Shown in pieces: positions 41,870-54,419 of a stretch of 64,000 nt of DNA. The notes under the pieces are model-generated. The model did no database searches and was not told the origin of the DNA. It was given only the letters and a program-made list of their open reading frames with translations. How positions within the stretch are numbered: the stretch's first letter is position 1; each line of letters starts with the position of its first letter. The DNA comes from Streptomyces noursei ATCC 11455 (GTDB lineage: Bacteria > Actinomycetota > Actinomycetes > Streptomycetales > Streptomycetaceae): the NCBI RefSeq assembly GCF_001704275.1, contig NZ_CP011533.1, positions 3,348,001 through 3,412,000 on the forward strand, given 5' to 3'. The position numbers and the translations under genes are program-made.

Positions 41870-42027
41870 GGTCGCTCTCCTCTCCCGCCGCCCCGCGCCC
41901 CGGACTTCCGAGGGACTCCCACCGAGCGGAGCGGACTCCCCAGTCTCCCAACCGCCGGCTCCCACAACATCGTCGGCGGCGACGATCCGGCACTGCACCT
42001 TTCGATGTAGGCGGCCTGGTCCGCGGG

Positions 42028-43296
42028 GTGACGGCGGACCGCGGCGGCGCCGTGTTTGATGGAGAGGTGATTGCCAGAGCCCTCGTCGCGCCCGGACGCC
42101 CGCACCACCACGACGTGCTCATCGCGGGCGGCGGACTGGCCTCCGGGGTGCTGTTGCGGGCGCTGCACCTGTACGGCGGGCCGCCGCTCCTGGGCCTGCC
42201 CGCCTCGCTGAACCTGCTCGCGCTCACCGTCATGGCCGGGGCCGCGCTCCTGCGCCGCACCGCCCCGATGGTCGCGCTGGCCCTGGCCGTGCCGGCACTG
42301 GTCCTCGACTTCTGCACCGGCACCCTGATCACCACGCTCCTGATGTTCACGGACGTGGTCTATGCCGCGGTGCTGTACGGCCCACCGGCCGCGGCCCGCC
42401 GGATCCCGCTCGGCTCGGAGCTGGTGTCGGTGGTGGCCACGGCCGTCACGGCGGTGGCCTGGCACGACCCGCAGGTGCTTCTGATCGGCATCGGCATCGC
42501 ACTGGTCACGGTCGCCCCGGCCTGGACCGGCCTGATCATCCGCAACCACCGGGACGCCGCGGAGGCCGCCCGGCTGCGGGCCGAACAGACCGCGCTGCTG
42601 GCCGAGATGGACCGCAACCAGGCGGTGGCCGGCGAACGCGCCCGGATGGCCAGGGAACTGCACGACCTGGTCGCCAACCACCTGTCCGCGATCGCCATCC
42701 ACGCCACCGCCGCGCAGACCCTCGACGATCCCACCGCGACCCGTGCAGCGCTCGGCGTGATCCGCGAGAACAGCGTCCAGGGCCTGGCCGAAATGCGCCG
42801 CCTCATCGGGCTGTTGCGGGACCACAAGGCCACCGCGGACGAGGCGCCGGCGGCCATCCCCACCCTCGACGGACTGGAGGCCCTGGTCGCACAGGCCCGT
42901 ACGAACGGCGCCGCCAGCGGCCTGACGTTCGTCCTGGACGACGCCCGACCGCCGACCGGGCCGGGCGCCCGGAAGCCGCCCGCACCGGTCGAGTTGGCCG
43001 CGTACCGGATCGTCCAGGAGTCGCTGACCAACGCGCTCAAGCACGCCGTACCCGGCCATGTCCGGGTGCGGATCGCCGACGCGTCCGACGGGGCGCTCAC
43101 CGTCACCGTACGCAGTCCCCACGGCGACCGGCCGGGCCCCCGCGCGCCCGGTTCCGGGGCCGGCCTGGTCGGCATGCGGGAGCGGATCGCCCTGTTGGGC
43201 GGGGAGTTCGACGCCGGCCCGGAAGCCGGGCCGGACGGAAGTGTCTGGCTGGTCCGGGCAGCACTGCCCGCCAGCGGAGAGGGAGAACGACGATGA
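42028..43296 (+). CDS. NarL-type sensor histidine kinase (HisKA_3)
   Basis: 422 residues with an N-terminal membrane domain of about four to five hydrophobic segments (30-170) and no large external loop, so it probably senses within the membrane. The phosphorylated His212 lies in ARELHDLVANHLSAI, typical of HisKA_3. The ATPase domain has the VQESLTNALKHA N box and GSGAGLVGMRERIALLGG. A second in-frame GTG at 42067 (after TGGAGAG) is a reasonable alternative start. Its stop overlaps the ATG of the response regulator (ATGA). Confidence 0.9.
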   Translation: MTADRGGAVFDGEVIARALVAPGRPHHHDVLIAGGGLASGVLLRALHLYGGPPLLGLPASLNLLALTVMAGAALLRRTAPMVALALAVPALVLDFCTGTLITTLLMFTDVVYAAVLYGPPAAARRIPLGSELVSVVATAVTAVAWHDPQVLLIGIGIALVTVAPAWTGLIIRNHRDAAEAARLRAEQTALLAEMDRNQAVAGERARMARELHDLVANHLSAIAIHATAAQTLDDPTATRAALGVIRENSVQGLAEMRRLIGLLRDHKATADEAPAAIPTLDGLEALVAQARTNGAASGLTFVLDDARPPTGPGARKPPAPVELAAYRIVQESLTNALKHAVPGHVRVRIADASDGALTVTVRSPHGDRPGPRAPGSGAGLVGMRERIALLGGEFDAGPEAGPDGSVWLVRAALPASGEGERR

Positions 43297-43982
43297 CCGG
43301 CACCGCCGAACGACCCGTCCGGGTCCTGGTCGCCGAGGACCAGTCAGCCGTACGGGCCGGGCTGGTCCTCATCCTGGGCTCCGTACCCGACATCGAGGTC
43401 GTCGCGGAGGCGGTGGACGGCGAGGAGGCGGTCGCCATGGCCCGCGCCCTGCGCCCGGACCTCGTCCTGATGGACATCCAGATGCCCCGGCTGGACGGCG
43501 TCTCGGCCACCCGCCGGATCACCGCGGAGGGGCTGGCCGACGTCCTGGTGCTGACCACCTTCGACCTGGACGAGTACGTCTTCGGCGCGCTGCGCGCGGG
43601 GGCCGCGGGCTTTCTGCTCAAGGACAGCGACGCGGCGACGCTGCTCGGCGCGGTCCGCACGGTGGCGGCCGGTGAGGGCCTGATCGCCCCGGCGGTGACC
43701 CGTCGGCTGATCGCCGAGTTCGCCCGGCCGCGGACGGCGGTCCGGCCGGCGCGCGACCGCGAGACCCCGGACCCGGCGGTCCTGGACGCGCTGACGCCGC
43801 GGGAGCGGGAGGTGCTGGGGTGCCTGGGCGAGGGGCTGTCGAACGCCGATATCGCGGTGCGGCTGGCCATGGCGGAGGCCACCGTGAAGACCCACGTCAG
43901 TCGACTCCTGGCCAAACTGGAACTGCGCAGCCGGCTGCAAGCGGCCGTACTGGCCCAGGAGTTGGGGGTGGAGACGCCCTAG
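43293..43982 (+). CDS. NarL/LuxR-family response regulator
   Basis: 229 residues. The receiver domain has Asp61 in LVLMDIQMPRLDG, LTTFDLDEYVFGALRAGAAGFLLKD with the conserved Thr and Lys, and then a LuxR-type helix-turn-helix: LTPREREVLGCLGEGLSNADIAVRLAMAEATVKTHVSRLLAKL. It is coupled to its kinase by a 4-bp overlap. Targets are unknown; in actinobacteria such pairs often control a nearby transporter, but none is adjacent here. Confidence 0.93.
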   Translation: MTGTAERPVRVLVAEDQSAVRAGLVLILGSVPDIEVVAEAVDGEEAVAMARALRPDLVLMDIQMPRLDGVSATRRITAEGLADVLVLTTFDLDEYVFGALRAGAAGFLLKDSDAATLLGAVRTVAAGEGLIAPAVTRRLIAEFARPRTAVRPARDRETPDPAVLDALTPREREVLGCLGEGLSNADIAVRLAMAEATVKTHVSRLLAKLELRSRLQAAVLAQELGVETP

Positions 43983-44113
43983 GAGAAGCCCTAGGAGACG
44001 CCTAGGGGGCACCCGAACGGATCCCGTAGGGGACGCCCGGGCCCCCTGCGGGGCCACAACGGGTCGGGGGCGGGGAGTATTCCCGCGAGAAGGGGCCAAG
44101 GCCCCCGCGCGCG

Positions 44114-44557
44114 TCAGGCCACGTTCACCCGTTGGCCGGGCGGTGCCGCCTCCAGCCATGCCAGGAAGCCCGTCAGGGCGTCCTCGCTCATCGCGAGTTC
44201 CACGCGGATGCCGTTGTGCGAGCAGGCCAGCACGATGGAGTCGGAGAGCAGCGCGAGCTCCTCTTCGCCCTGGGGGGTACGGCGCTCCAGTACCTCGATG
44301 GCGGAGCGCTCCAGCAGGCGACGGGGCCGGGGTGCGTACGAGAAGACCCGGAACCACTCGATCCGGTCACCGTTGTACCGCGCCACGCCGTAGATCCAGC
44401 CCTTGCCGCTGGGCTCGTTCTCCGGCACGTTCCAGCGCAGGCTGCAGTCGAAGGTGCCGCCGGACCGCTGGATGAGCCGTCGCCTCAGTCCGAAGACGAA
44501 CAGCCCCAGCAGCACCAGCAGCACGACCGCGCCGCTCACAAGCAGAGCGAGGACCAT
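44114..44557 (-). CDS. DUF2550 family membrane-anchored protein
   Basis: 147 residues with one N-terminal transmembrane helix (MVLALLVSGAVVLLVLLGLFVFGLRRRL) followed by a soluble beta domain (GGTFDCSLRWN, GKGWIYGVARYNGDRIEWFRVFSYAPRP). This is the DUF2550 family, found just downstream of atpC in many actinobacteria, where it may help assemble or regulate the ATP synthase region; the function is unproven. GAGGAGG precedes the ATG. Two hairpins separate it from atpC, so it may have its own promoter. Confidence 0.85.
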   Translation of the reverse strand: MVLALLVSGAVVLLVLLGLFVFGLRRRLIQRSGGTFDCSLRWNVPENEPSGKGWIYGVARYNGDRIEWFRVFSYAPRPRRLLERSAIEVLERRTPQGEEELALLSDSIVLACSHNGIRVELAMSEDALTGFLAWLEAAPPGQRVNVA

Positions 44558-44587
44558 CTGGACCGACCTCCTCGCCTCGGTGGGGGG

Positions 44588-44676
44588 TGCCCCGGACTGG
44601 GTCCGGGGCAGGGAAACGCACCTGCATTGCCTCAGCCGCGGACCGCTCCGGAAGTCCGGGCAGCCCGCGGCTGAGG
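44588..44676 (-). terminator. Two consecutive hairpins after atpC (ATP synthase operon terminator)
   Basis: The first stem (44630-44641 with 44665-44676, 12 bp perfect) begins 24 bases beyond the atpC stop and has a smaller TCCGG/CCGGA pairing in its loop. The second (44588-44597 with 44601-44610, 10 bp perfect, three-base loop) follows directly. Together they form a strong end to the atp transcript. Confidence 0.75.
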
Positions 44677-44699
44677 ATCGATCTCGTCGGTGACGGAGC

Positions 44700-45083
44700 T
44701 CAGCGAGCGCCCGCCACCGCGCGCAGCCGGACGTCGGCGCGGCGCTCGGCGGCTGCGTCAGCATCCGACTTCGCTCGCTCCAGAGCCCGCTCCGCACGCT
44801 GGACATCGATCTCGTCCGACAACTCGGCGATCTCCGCGAGCAGAGACAGCTTGTTGTCGGCGAACGAGATGAAGCCGCCGTGCACCGCGGCGACGACGGT
44901 GCCGTCCCCGCCCTCACCGGTCGTGCGAATCGTCACCGGGCCCGACTGCAGCACGCCCAGCAGCGGCTGGTGTCCGGGCATGACGCCGATGTCGCCCGAC
45001 GAGGTGCGCGCGACGACCAGGCTGGCCTCGCCGGACCAGACCTGCCGGTCCGCGGCGACCAACTCGACGTGCAGCTCAGCCAC
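44700..45083 (-). CDS. atpC: ATP synthase epsilon subunit
   Basis: 127-residue F1 epsilon subunit: N-terminal beta barrel (LHVELVAADRQVWSGEASLVVARTSSGDIGVMPGHQPLLGVL) and C-terminal helical hairpin (ERALERAKSDADAAAERRADVRLRAVAGAR). It links gamma to the c-ring and can inhibit ATP hydrolysis. The GTG at 45083 follows GAGGAG; the ATG at 45104 is less well placed. It is the last gene of the operon atpI-B-E-F-H-A-G-D-C. Confidence 0.95.
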   Translation of the reverse strand: MAELHVELVAADRQVWSGEASLVVARTSSGDIGVMPGHQPLLGVLQSGPVTIRTTGEGGDGTVVAAVHGGFISFADNKLSLLAEIAELSDEIDVQRAERALERAKSDADAAAERRADVRLRAVAGAR

Positions 45084-45191
45084 GATGGCTCCTCGGGTCT
45101 CCACCTGCCTGGTGTGGCAGATGTTGGGTCAAATACTAGTGGTCGTACGGGCCGGGGACGGCCAGGGCCGCCCCCGGTCCGGGAGCACGGG

Positions 45192-47563
<2,372 letters not shown>

Positions 47564-47583
47564 GGATCAGGTCCCTTCCGTCG

Positions 47584-49173
47584 TCACTTGCCGGTGGCGG
47601 GGGTGTCCTCGCCGAGCAGCTTGCCGTCCGAGGTCTCGAACTGTCGCTTGAAGGCGTCGACGGCGTCCGAGATGGCACCGATGGTGTCATCGGACATCTT
47701 GGCGCCCTCGCGGATGCTGGTCAGCAGGTCCTTCTTCTCCCGGCGGAGGTGGTCGAGGAGCTCGCGCTCGAAGCGGCGGATGTCCGCGACCGGGACGTCG
47801 TCCATCTTGCCGTTGGTGCCGGCCCAGATGGAGACGACCTGGTCCTCGGTGGCCATCGGCGCGTACTGGTCCTGCTTGAGGAGCTCGGTCATGCGCTGAC
47901 CACGTCCCAGCTGGGCCTTGGAGGCCGCGTCCAGGTCGGAACCGAAGGCGGCGAACGCCTCCAGTTCGCGGTACTGGGCGAGGTCCACGCGGAGGCGGCC
48001 GGACACCTGGCGCATGGCCTTGTGCTGGGCCGAGCCACCGACGCGGGAGACCGAGATACCGACGTTCAGCGCCGGACGCTGGTTGGCGTTGAACAGGTCC
48101 GACTCCAGGAAGCACTGGCCGTCGGTGATGGAGATGACGTTGGTCGGGATGAACGCCGAGACGTCGTTGGCCTTGGTCTCGACGATCGGCAGACCGGTCA
48201 TCGAACCGGCGCCCATGTCGTCGGAGAGCTTGGCGCAGCGCTCCAGCAGACGCGAGTGCAGGTAGAAGACGTCACCCGGGTAGGCCTCACGGCCCGGCGG
48301 GCGGCGCAGCAGCAGGGACACGGCGCGGTAGGCGTCGGCCTGCTTCGAGAGGTCGTCGAAGATGATCAGGACGTGCTTGCCCTGGTACATCCAGTGCTGG
48401 CCGATGGCCGAGCCGGTGTAGGGCGCGAGGTACTTGAAGCCCGCCGGGTCGGACGCCGGGGCGGCGACGATGGTGGTGTACTCCAGGGCACCGGCCTCCT
48501 CCAGCGCGCCGCGCACGGACGCGATAGTGGAGCCCTTCTGGCCGACGGCGACGTAGATGCAGCGGACCTGCTTCTTCGGGTCGCCCGAGCGCCAGTTGTC
48601 GCGCTGGTTGATGATCGTGTCGACGGCCAGGGCGGTCTTGCCGGTCTGGCGGTCACCAATGATCAGCTGACGCTGGCCGCGGCCGATCGGCACCATGGAG
48701 TCGACGGCCTTGTAGCCGGTCTCCATCGGCTCGTGCACCGACTTACGGACCATGACGCCCGGGGCCTGCAGCTCCAGGGCGCGGCGGCCCTCGGTCTCGA
48801 TCTCGCCGAGGCCGTCGATCGGGTTGCCCAGCGGGTCGACGACGCGGCCGAGGTAGCCCTCGCCCACGGCGACCGAGAGCACCTCACCGGTGCGCTGCAC
48901 CGGCTGGCCCTGCTCGATACCGCTGAACTCACCGAGGATGACCGCACCGATCTCGCGCTCTTCCAGGTTCAGCGCGAGACCGAGCGTGCCGTCCTCGAAC
49001 TTCAGCAGTTCGTTCGCCATCGTCGAGGGCAGGCCCTCGACGTGCGCGATGCCGTCACCGGCATCGCTGACCGTGCCGACCTCTTCGCGCGAGGCCGCGT
49101 CCGGCTTGTACGCCTGGACGAAGTTCTCCAGCGCGTCCCGGATCTCCTCCGGCCGGATCGTGAGCTCCGCCAT
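47584..49173 (-). CDS. atpA: ATP synthase alpha subunit
   Basis: 529 residues. The P-loop GDRQTGKT is at 173-180, with the conserved [10 protein letters not shown] just before it. The actinobacterial C-terminal extension (~20 residues, [19 protein letters not shown]) is present. Alpha and beta form the F1 hexamer; alpha binds nucleotide without catalysis. A 210-bp gap with a small hairpin separates it from atpH. Confidence 0.98.
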   Translation of the reverse strand: MAELTIRPEEIRDALENFVQAYKPDAASREEVGTVSDAGDGIAHVEGLPSTMANELLKFEDGTLGLALNLEEREIGAVILGEFSGIEQGQPVQRTGEVLSVAVGEGYLGRVVDPLGNPIDGLGEIETEGRRALELQAPGVMVRKSVHEPMETGYKAVDSMVPIGRGQRQLIIGDRQTGKTALAVDTIINQRDNWRSGDPKKQVRCIYVAVGQKGSTIASVRGALEEAGALEYTTIVAAPASDPAGFKYLAPYTGSAIGQHWMYQGKHVLIIFDDLSKQADAYRAVSLLLRRPPGREAYPGDVFYLHSRLLERCAKLSDDMGAGSMTGLPIVETKANDVSAFIPTNVISITDGQCFLESDLFNANQRPALNVGISVSRVGGSAQHKAMRQVSGRLRVDLAQYRELEAFAAFGSDLDAASKAQLGRGQRMTELLKQDQYAPMATEDQVVSIWAGTNGKMDDVPVADIRRFERELLDHLRREKKDLLTSIREGAKMSDDTIGAISDAVDAFKRQFETSDGKLLGEDTPATGK

Positions 49174-49314
49174 CTGGGTTCCCTGCTCTCCTTGTTGGGC
49201 CCGAAGTTACGTGCGGGTGTCCGGGGGGCTCGTCCCCCTGGGGTTTCCGCTTACGGCCCAACTCGGGCCGCCGTCATGCTTGTGCTGCTCCCCGGGGCGT
49301 CGTCTGGACCGCGG

Positions 49315-49332
49315 CCGGACCTGTGGGTCCGG
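49315..49332 (-). other. Intercistronic hairpin between atpH and atpA
   Basis: CCGGACC pairs with GGTCCGG across TGTG within the 210-bp gap, the longest in the F1 part of the operon apart from atpD-atpC. It is short for a terminator, so it may tune mRNA stability or the subunit ratio. A second GC-rich pairing (GGGGGGCTCGTCCCCC) occurs near 49222-49240. Confidence 0.4.
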
Positions 49333-49383
49333 CGGGTCCGACGGCCGGCCGCCGGGTGTGCAGCTCTTGAGTTGGTGGCTGGG

Positions 49384-50199
49384 TCAGCCGGCCATCCGAC
49401 GGGCTACCCCGTCGAGGCGGTCCGCGATGGTCCCGTTGATGACCTCGTCGCCGATCCGGACCTGGACACCGCCGAGGACCTCGGGGTCCACGTCGAGGTT
49501 CAGGTGGATCTGCCGGCCGTACAGCGTGGCCAGTGCCGCGCCGAGGCGCTGCCGCTGCCCGTCGCTGAGCGGCACCGCGGAGGTGACCACCGCGACCATG
49601 CGGTCCCGGCGGGCCGCCGCCAGCTTGGAGAGGGCGTCGAGCCCTGCCTCCAGGCTACGGCCCCGCGGCTGTGCGACAAGACGGATCACCAGCCGCTCGG
49701 TGACCGGGTTGGCCCGGCCGCCCAGCAGCGTGTGCAACAGCTCCGTCTTGGCGGACGCTGTCGCGCTCCGGTCCGTCAGCGCACGGCGGAGATCGCCGTT
49801 GGACGCGATGATCCGGCCGAACCGGAACAGCTCGTCCTCGACGTCGTCCAGCCGGTCGGCCCGCTGGGCCGCGACGAGGTCGGCGCTGTAGGCCAGCTCC
49901 TCGATCGCGTCCGGCAGGTCGCGCGAGCGCGACCAACGGGACCGGACCATCCCGGTCACCACGTCGAGCGTCGCCTCGCCGACCTGGCCGCCGAGCAGCC
50001 GCCGGGTCAGCTCGGCCCGCGCCTGGCCGGGCTGCGCCGGGTCGGTGAGGACCCGACGCAGCGACACCTCGCGGTCGAGCAGAGCGGTGACGGCAGCCAG
50101 CTCCTCGGCGAGCTTCGCCGCGTCGACGGAGGTGTTGTCCGTCAGCGCGTTGAACTGCTCGCGTGCGGAGGCGAGTGCCTCGCGGCTCGCTCCATTCAT
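49384..50199 (-). CDS. atpH: ATP synthase delta subunit
   Basis: 271 residues, longer than the ~180 of E. coli but typical of actinobacteria, whose delta is extended at the N-terminus. The C-terminal signature appears as LNLDVDPEVLGGVQVRIGDEVINGTIADRLDGVARR. It joins the peripheral stalk (b subunits) to the top of F1. Its ATG overlaps the stop of atpF (ATGA). Confidence 0.96.
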   Translation of the reverse strand: MNGASREALASAREQFNALTDNTSVDAAKLAEELAAVTALLDREVSLRRVLTDPAQPGQARAELTRRLLGGQVGEATLDVVTGMVRSRWSRSRDLPDAIEELAYSADLVAAQRADRLDDVEDELFRFGRIIASNGDLRRALTDRSATASAKTELLHTLLGGRANPVTERLVIRLVAQPRGRSLEAGLDALSKLAAARRDRMVAVVTSAVPLSDGQRQRLGAALATLYGRQIHLNLDVDPEVLGGVQVRIGDEVINGTIADRLDGVARRMAG

Positions 50200-50759
50200 C
50201 GGCCGGCCTCAGCCTTCGTCGCGTCCGACGCCGCCTTGGTCTCGAGGTCGTCGAGGAAGCGGTCGATGGTCCGGCTCTGCCGGGCGTGGTCCTCGAGGGA
50301 CTCGCCGACGAGCTTGCCGGCCAGTTCGGTGGCGAGCTTGCCCACGTCCTGGCGCAGCGACTGGGCGGCCGTCTTGCGGTCCGCCTCGATCTGGGCGTGG
50401 CCGGCAGCGATGATCTCCTCACGCTGCCGCTGGCCCTCGGCGCGCATCTCGGCGATGAGCGTCGCGCCCTGCTCCTGCGCCTCCTGGCGCAGACGCGCGG
50501 CCTCGTGGCGGGCGTCGGCGAGCTGGGCTCGGTAGTCCGCGAGAACCTGCTGCGCCTCGGCCTGCGTCGCCTCGGCATCCTCGATACGGCCTTCGATCTG
50601 CGCCCGGCGCTCGTCCAGAACCTTGTTGATGTTCGGGAGGAGCTTCTTGGCGAGGAAGCCGAAGACGATGAAGAAAGCGATCAGGCCGATGACCAGCTCT
50701 GGAATCGGCGGGATCAGCGGGTTCTCAGGAACCTCCGCCGCCAAGTTCAGGGCGTTCAC
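50196..50759 (-). CDS. atpF: ATP synthase b subunit
   Basis: 187 residues: one N-terminal membrane helix (PPIPELVIGLIAFFIVFGFLAKKLLPNI) and a long charged helix (DERRAQIEGRIEDAEATQAEAQQVLADYR) that forms the peripheral stalk. GTG start, with GGAAGG upstream. It overlaps atpH by four bases. Confidence 0.96.
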   Translation of the reverse strand: MNALNLAAEVPENPLIPPIPELVIGLIAFFIVFGFLAKKLLPNINKVLDERRAQIEGRIEDAEATQAEAQQVLADYRAQLADARHEAARLRQEAQEQGATLIAEMRAEGQRQREEIIAAGHAQIEADRKTAAQSLRQDVGKLATELAGKLVGESLEDHARQSRTIDRFLDDLETKAASDATKAEAGR

Positions 50760-50802
50760 ATCAGTGCCTTCCGTCTGAATGGATAGTCGATGCGGCTTCG
50801 GT

Positions 50803-51958
<1,156 letters not shown>

Positions 51959-52222
51959 CGCGAGCTCCTTCAGCGTGGCGCATAGGTACGGCAACCTCGT
52001 TGTGTCGGCGCGGCGTTGAGCCACGGAGCGGCACTGGACTGGTCTTACGGATTAGGGGGCGGCTGGTCGGCGCTAGGCCGGACCGGATCACAGGCATTGG
52101 CCGCGAGAACTTCCCGTTCCTTGTCGTGGACTCCGGGAGCTCAGCCGCCTGCGCCATCAGCGCCGCAGTTGGCACCGGACGATAGCAGGCCCGCATGAGG
52201 CCATTTATCTCGGCCCTACGAG

Positions 52223-52660
52223 TCACGTCGGCGACCCCGCCGTCTTGGCCGTCTCGGCCTTCGCGGAGTCGGGGTCCACGTACAGAATCTTCGCCTTCAT
52301 ATGACCGCGCGTCTGGGCGGCGATCCATACGAGGGTGGCAGCGAGCAGCGTGAACGCAAATGCCTTGGTGTCGAAGAGAGTTGTGTCCTTGAAGACGATG
52401 AGGAACACCGCCACGAACAGGATCTGCACGGTGTACAGCAGCAGGCCCATCATCTGGAACAGCTGCGGAAGCTTCTTCGCGGTCATCTGGAGGACGGCGA
52501 GGCCGGCTCCCATCACCAACACCACCAGCGCGGTGCCGACGACGGCGCCGATCGCTCCCGTCGCGCCTGCGATCGCACCGCTCACGGCAACGGCGATGGC
52601 GCCGGCGGCAAGGGTGGGCACGGCGGCGTGGAGGAGTAGTCGGGCGTCATTCGACTGCAT
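52223..52660 (-). CDS. atpI: ATP synthase protein I
   Basis: 145-residue membrane protein with four hydrophobic segments (about 8-30, 35-58, 72-92, 97-115). It heads the atp operon on this strand, in the usual position of atpI, a chaperone or ion carrier that helps c-ring assembly. GGAG precedes the ATG at 52660. The operon promoter should lie in the 287 bp upstream, an AT-richer stretch; I could not fix it with confidence. Confidence 0.9.
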   Translation of the reverse strand: MQSNDARLLLHAAVPTLAAGAIAVAVSGAIAGATGAIGAVVGTALVVLVMGAGLAVLQMTAKKLPQLFQMMGLLLYTVQILFVAVFLIVFKDTTLFDTKAFAFTLLAATLVWIAAQTRGHMKAKILYVDPDSAKAETAKTAGSPT

Positions 52661-52947
52661 GGTGGCGCTCCGGCAATGGGTGGGGGTGTGTCGTCAGGGA
52701 CGAGCGTAGACCCGGCCTGAGGGAGAACCTGTGGCCAAAGGACCGTCGCACTACGGTCCTTCGGCTCTGTCGCCGGGTTTCGTGAACGGTATCACAAACT
52801 ATTTGATGAGGTCTTTACCTGCTTCGTGTGGATCCTGTCACACGTGAGAGTGACTGCGCCCATAGGTGCACTGACGGGCCGTCGATTGTCTGGTATGGGG
52901 TCAACCATCCCGATTTTCGAGGCACGTTCGGGCGACCACGACGGGCC

Positions 52948-54300
52948 TCAGTGATGACTCCCCGCCTTCCGACGGTCCACGAAACGTGACCGATCGCCGA
53001 TGGCCGTGGCGCCGTTGATCCCGGCCGGGACCGCCGTCCGACGCTCCTCCCCCGACGTCTCCTCGGCCGCCCCGTCGGCCGTGGCGTCCGACGCCGACGC
53101 GCTCGCGGCGAGCGGTCCGCGGACGACCCGGCGGTAGCGCGGGGGGACCAGCCGCTCGGCCCAGATCGGGGCGCGCGGGGTGAAGCGCGGGAGCAGGAGC
53201 AGCACCAGTCCGACCGCGCTGAGCAGCACGATTCCCAGGACGATCCACATGCTCGCGTCGTTCGCCGAGTACGCCACCGCACCGAAGGCGATCAGCGCGG
53301 ACCAGAAGTACATGATCAGCACCGCGCGGCTGTGGGAATGGCCGATCTCCAGCAGGCGGTGGTGCAGGTGCCCGCGGTCCGCGGCGAACGGCGACTGGCC
53401 CTTCCAGGTCCTCCGCACAATGGCCAGAATCAGATCCGCGACCGGCACCGCGATGATCGTCAGCGGCAGCAGCAGCGGGATGTAGACCGGCACCATCGCG
53501 TGGGTCGCCTCGCGCAGACCGCCCGCCTTCTGGTTGAGCAGGTCGGGGTCGACCTGGCCGGTCAGCGAGACCGCGCCGGCTGCCATCACCAAGCCGATCA
53601 GCATGGAGCCGGAGTCGCCCATGAAGATCCGCGCCGGGTGCATGTTGTGCGGCAGGAAGCCCAGGCACATGCCCATCAGGACGACCGAGAACAGGGTGGC
53701 GGGCGCCGCCGCCTCGATGCCGTAACCGAACCAGAGCCGGTACGTGTACATGAAGAACGCGGCCGCGGCGATGCAGACCATGCCGGAGGCCAGGCCATCC
53801 AGGCCGTCCACGAAGTTCACCGCGTTGATCGTGATGACGACCAGTGCGACGGTCAGCAGGGTGCCCTGCATGGGCGTCAGCGCGACCGTGCCGATGCCGG
53901 GGACCGGGAGGTACAGGATCGTCAGGCCCTGAAGGACCATCACACCCGCGGCGATCATCTGGCCGCCCAGCTTGACCAGCGCGTCCACGCCCCACTTGTC
54001 GTCGAGCACGCCGAGGATCCAGATCAGCGCGGCGCCCGACAGCAGCGCCCGCGGCTCGTTGGTCTCGAAGACGCTCTTGAGGTTGGTCAGGTGCGCGGCC
54101 ACCAGCAGCCCCGCGCACAGCCCGCCGAACATCGCGATCCCGCCCAGCCGGGGGGTCGGCTCGCGGTGCACGTCACGGGCGCGGATCTCCGGTACCGCCC
54201 CGGCGGCGATGGCGAACTTTCGCACCGGGCCGGTCAGCAGGTAGGTCACCGCGGCAGTGACGCACAGCGTCAGCAGGTATTCACGCACGGGCTGCCCCAT
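52948..54300 (-). CDS. Polyprenyl-phosphate N-acetylhexosamine-1-phosphate transferase (WecA/TagO-like)
   Basis: 450 residues, about eleven membrane helices and a disordered cytoplasmic tail of ~70 residues (Ala/Ser/Asp/Glu-rich). The MraY/WecA signatures are present: LDDKWGVDAL, NAVNFVDGLDGLASG, FMGDSGSMLIG and the HLHHRLLEIGHSHS His cluster. It transfers a HexNAc-1-phosphate to undecaprenyl phosphate, the first membrane step of teichoic-acid or other wall-polymer synthesis. The tail is longer than usual. It is placed between the atp operon and a group of wall and translation genes on the same strand. Confidence 0.9.
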   Translation of the reverse strand: MGQPVREYLLTLCVTAAVTYLLTGPVRKFAIAAGAVPEIRARDVHREPTPRLGGIAMFGGLCAGLLVAAHLTNLKSVFETNEPRALLSGAALIWILGVLDDKWGVDALVKLGGQMIAAGVMVLQGLTILYLPVPGIGTVALTPMQGTLLTVALVVITINAVNFVDGLDGLASGMVCIAAAAFFMYTYRLWFGYGIEAAAPATLFSVVLMGMCLGFLPHNMHPARIFMGDSGSMLIGLVMAAGAVSLTGQVDPDLLNQKAGGLREATHAMVPVYIPLLLPLTIIAVPVADLILAIVRRTWKGQSPFAADRGHLHHRLLEIGHSHSRAVLIMYFWSALIAFGAVAYSANDASMWIVLGIVLLSAVGLVLLLLPRFTPRAPIWAERLVPPRYRRVVRGPLAASASASDATADGAAEETSGEERRTAVPAGINGATAIGDRSRFVDRRKAGSHH

Positions 54301-54419
54301 CGAGATAGCTGGCCATCACAGCCTCACACCTTATGCGTGTCCGCCCCCTGGCCGTGAATACGGGGAAACACCGGGTAGGACGTCCGTCGTCCCAGCGGCG
54401 GTTCCCGATTCCGCCCGGA

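Noticed and set aside
44091..44106. Palindrome GGGGCC-AA-GGCCCC as terminator of the NarL-type system or DUF2550 gene
   Set aside because: The loop is only two bases, so a stable hairpin is doubtful. The nearby sequence may terminate transcription by other means.
47749..50535. A 928-codon plus-strand frame opposite atpA-atpF
   Set aside because: It spans several certain minus-strand genes; a codon-bias shadow.
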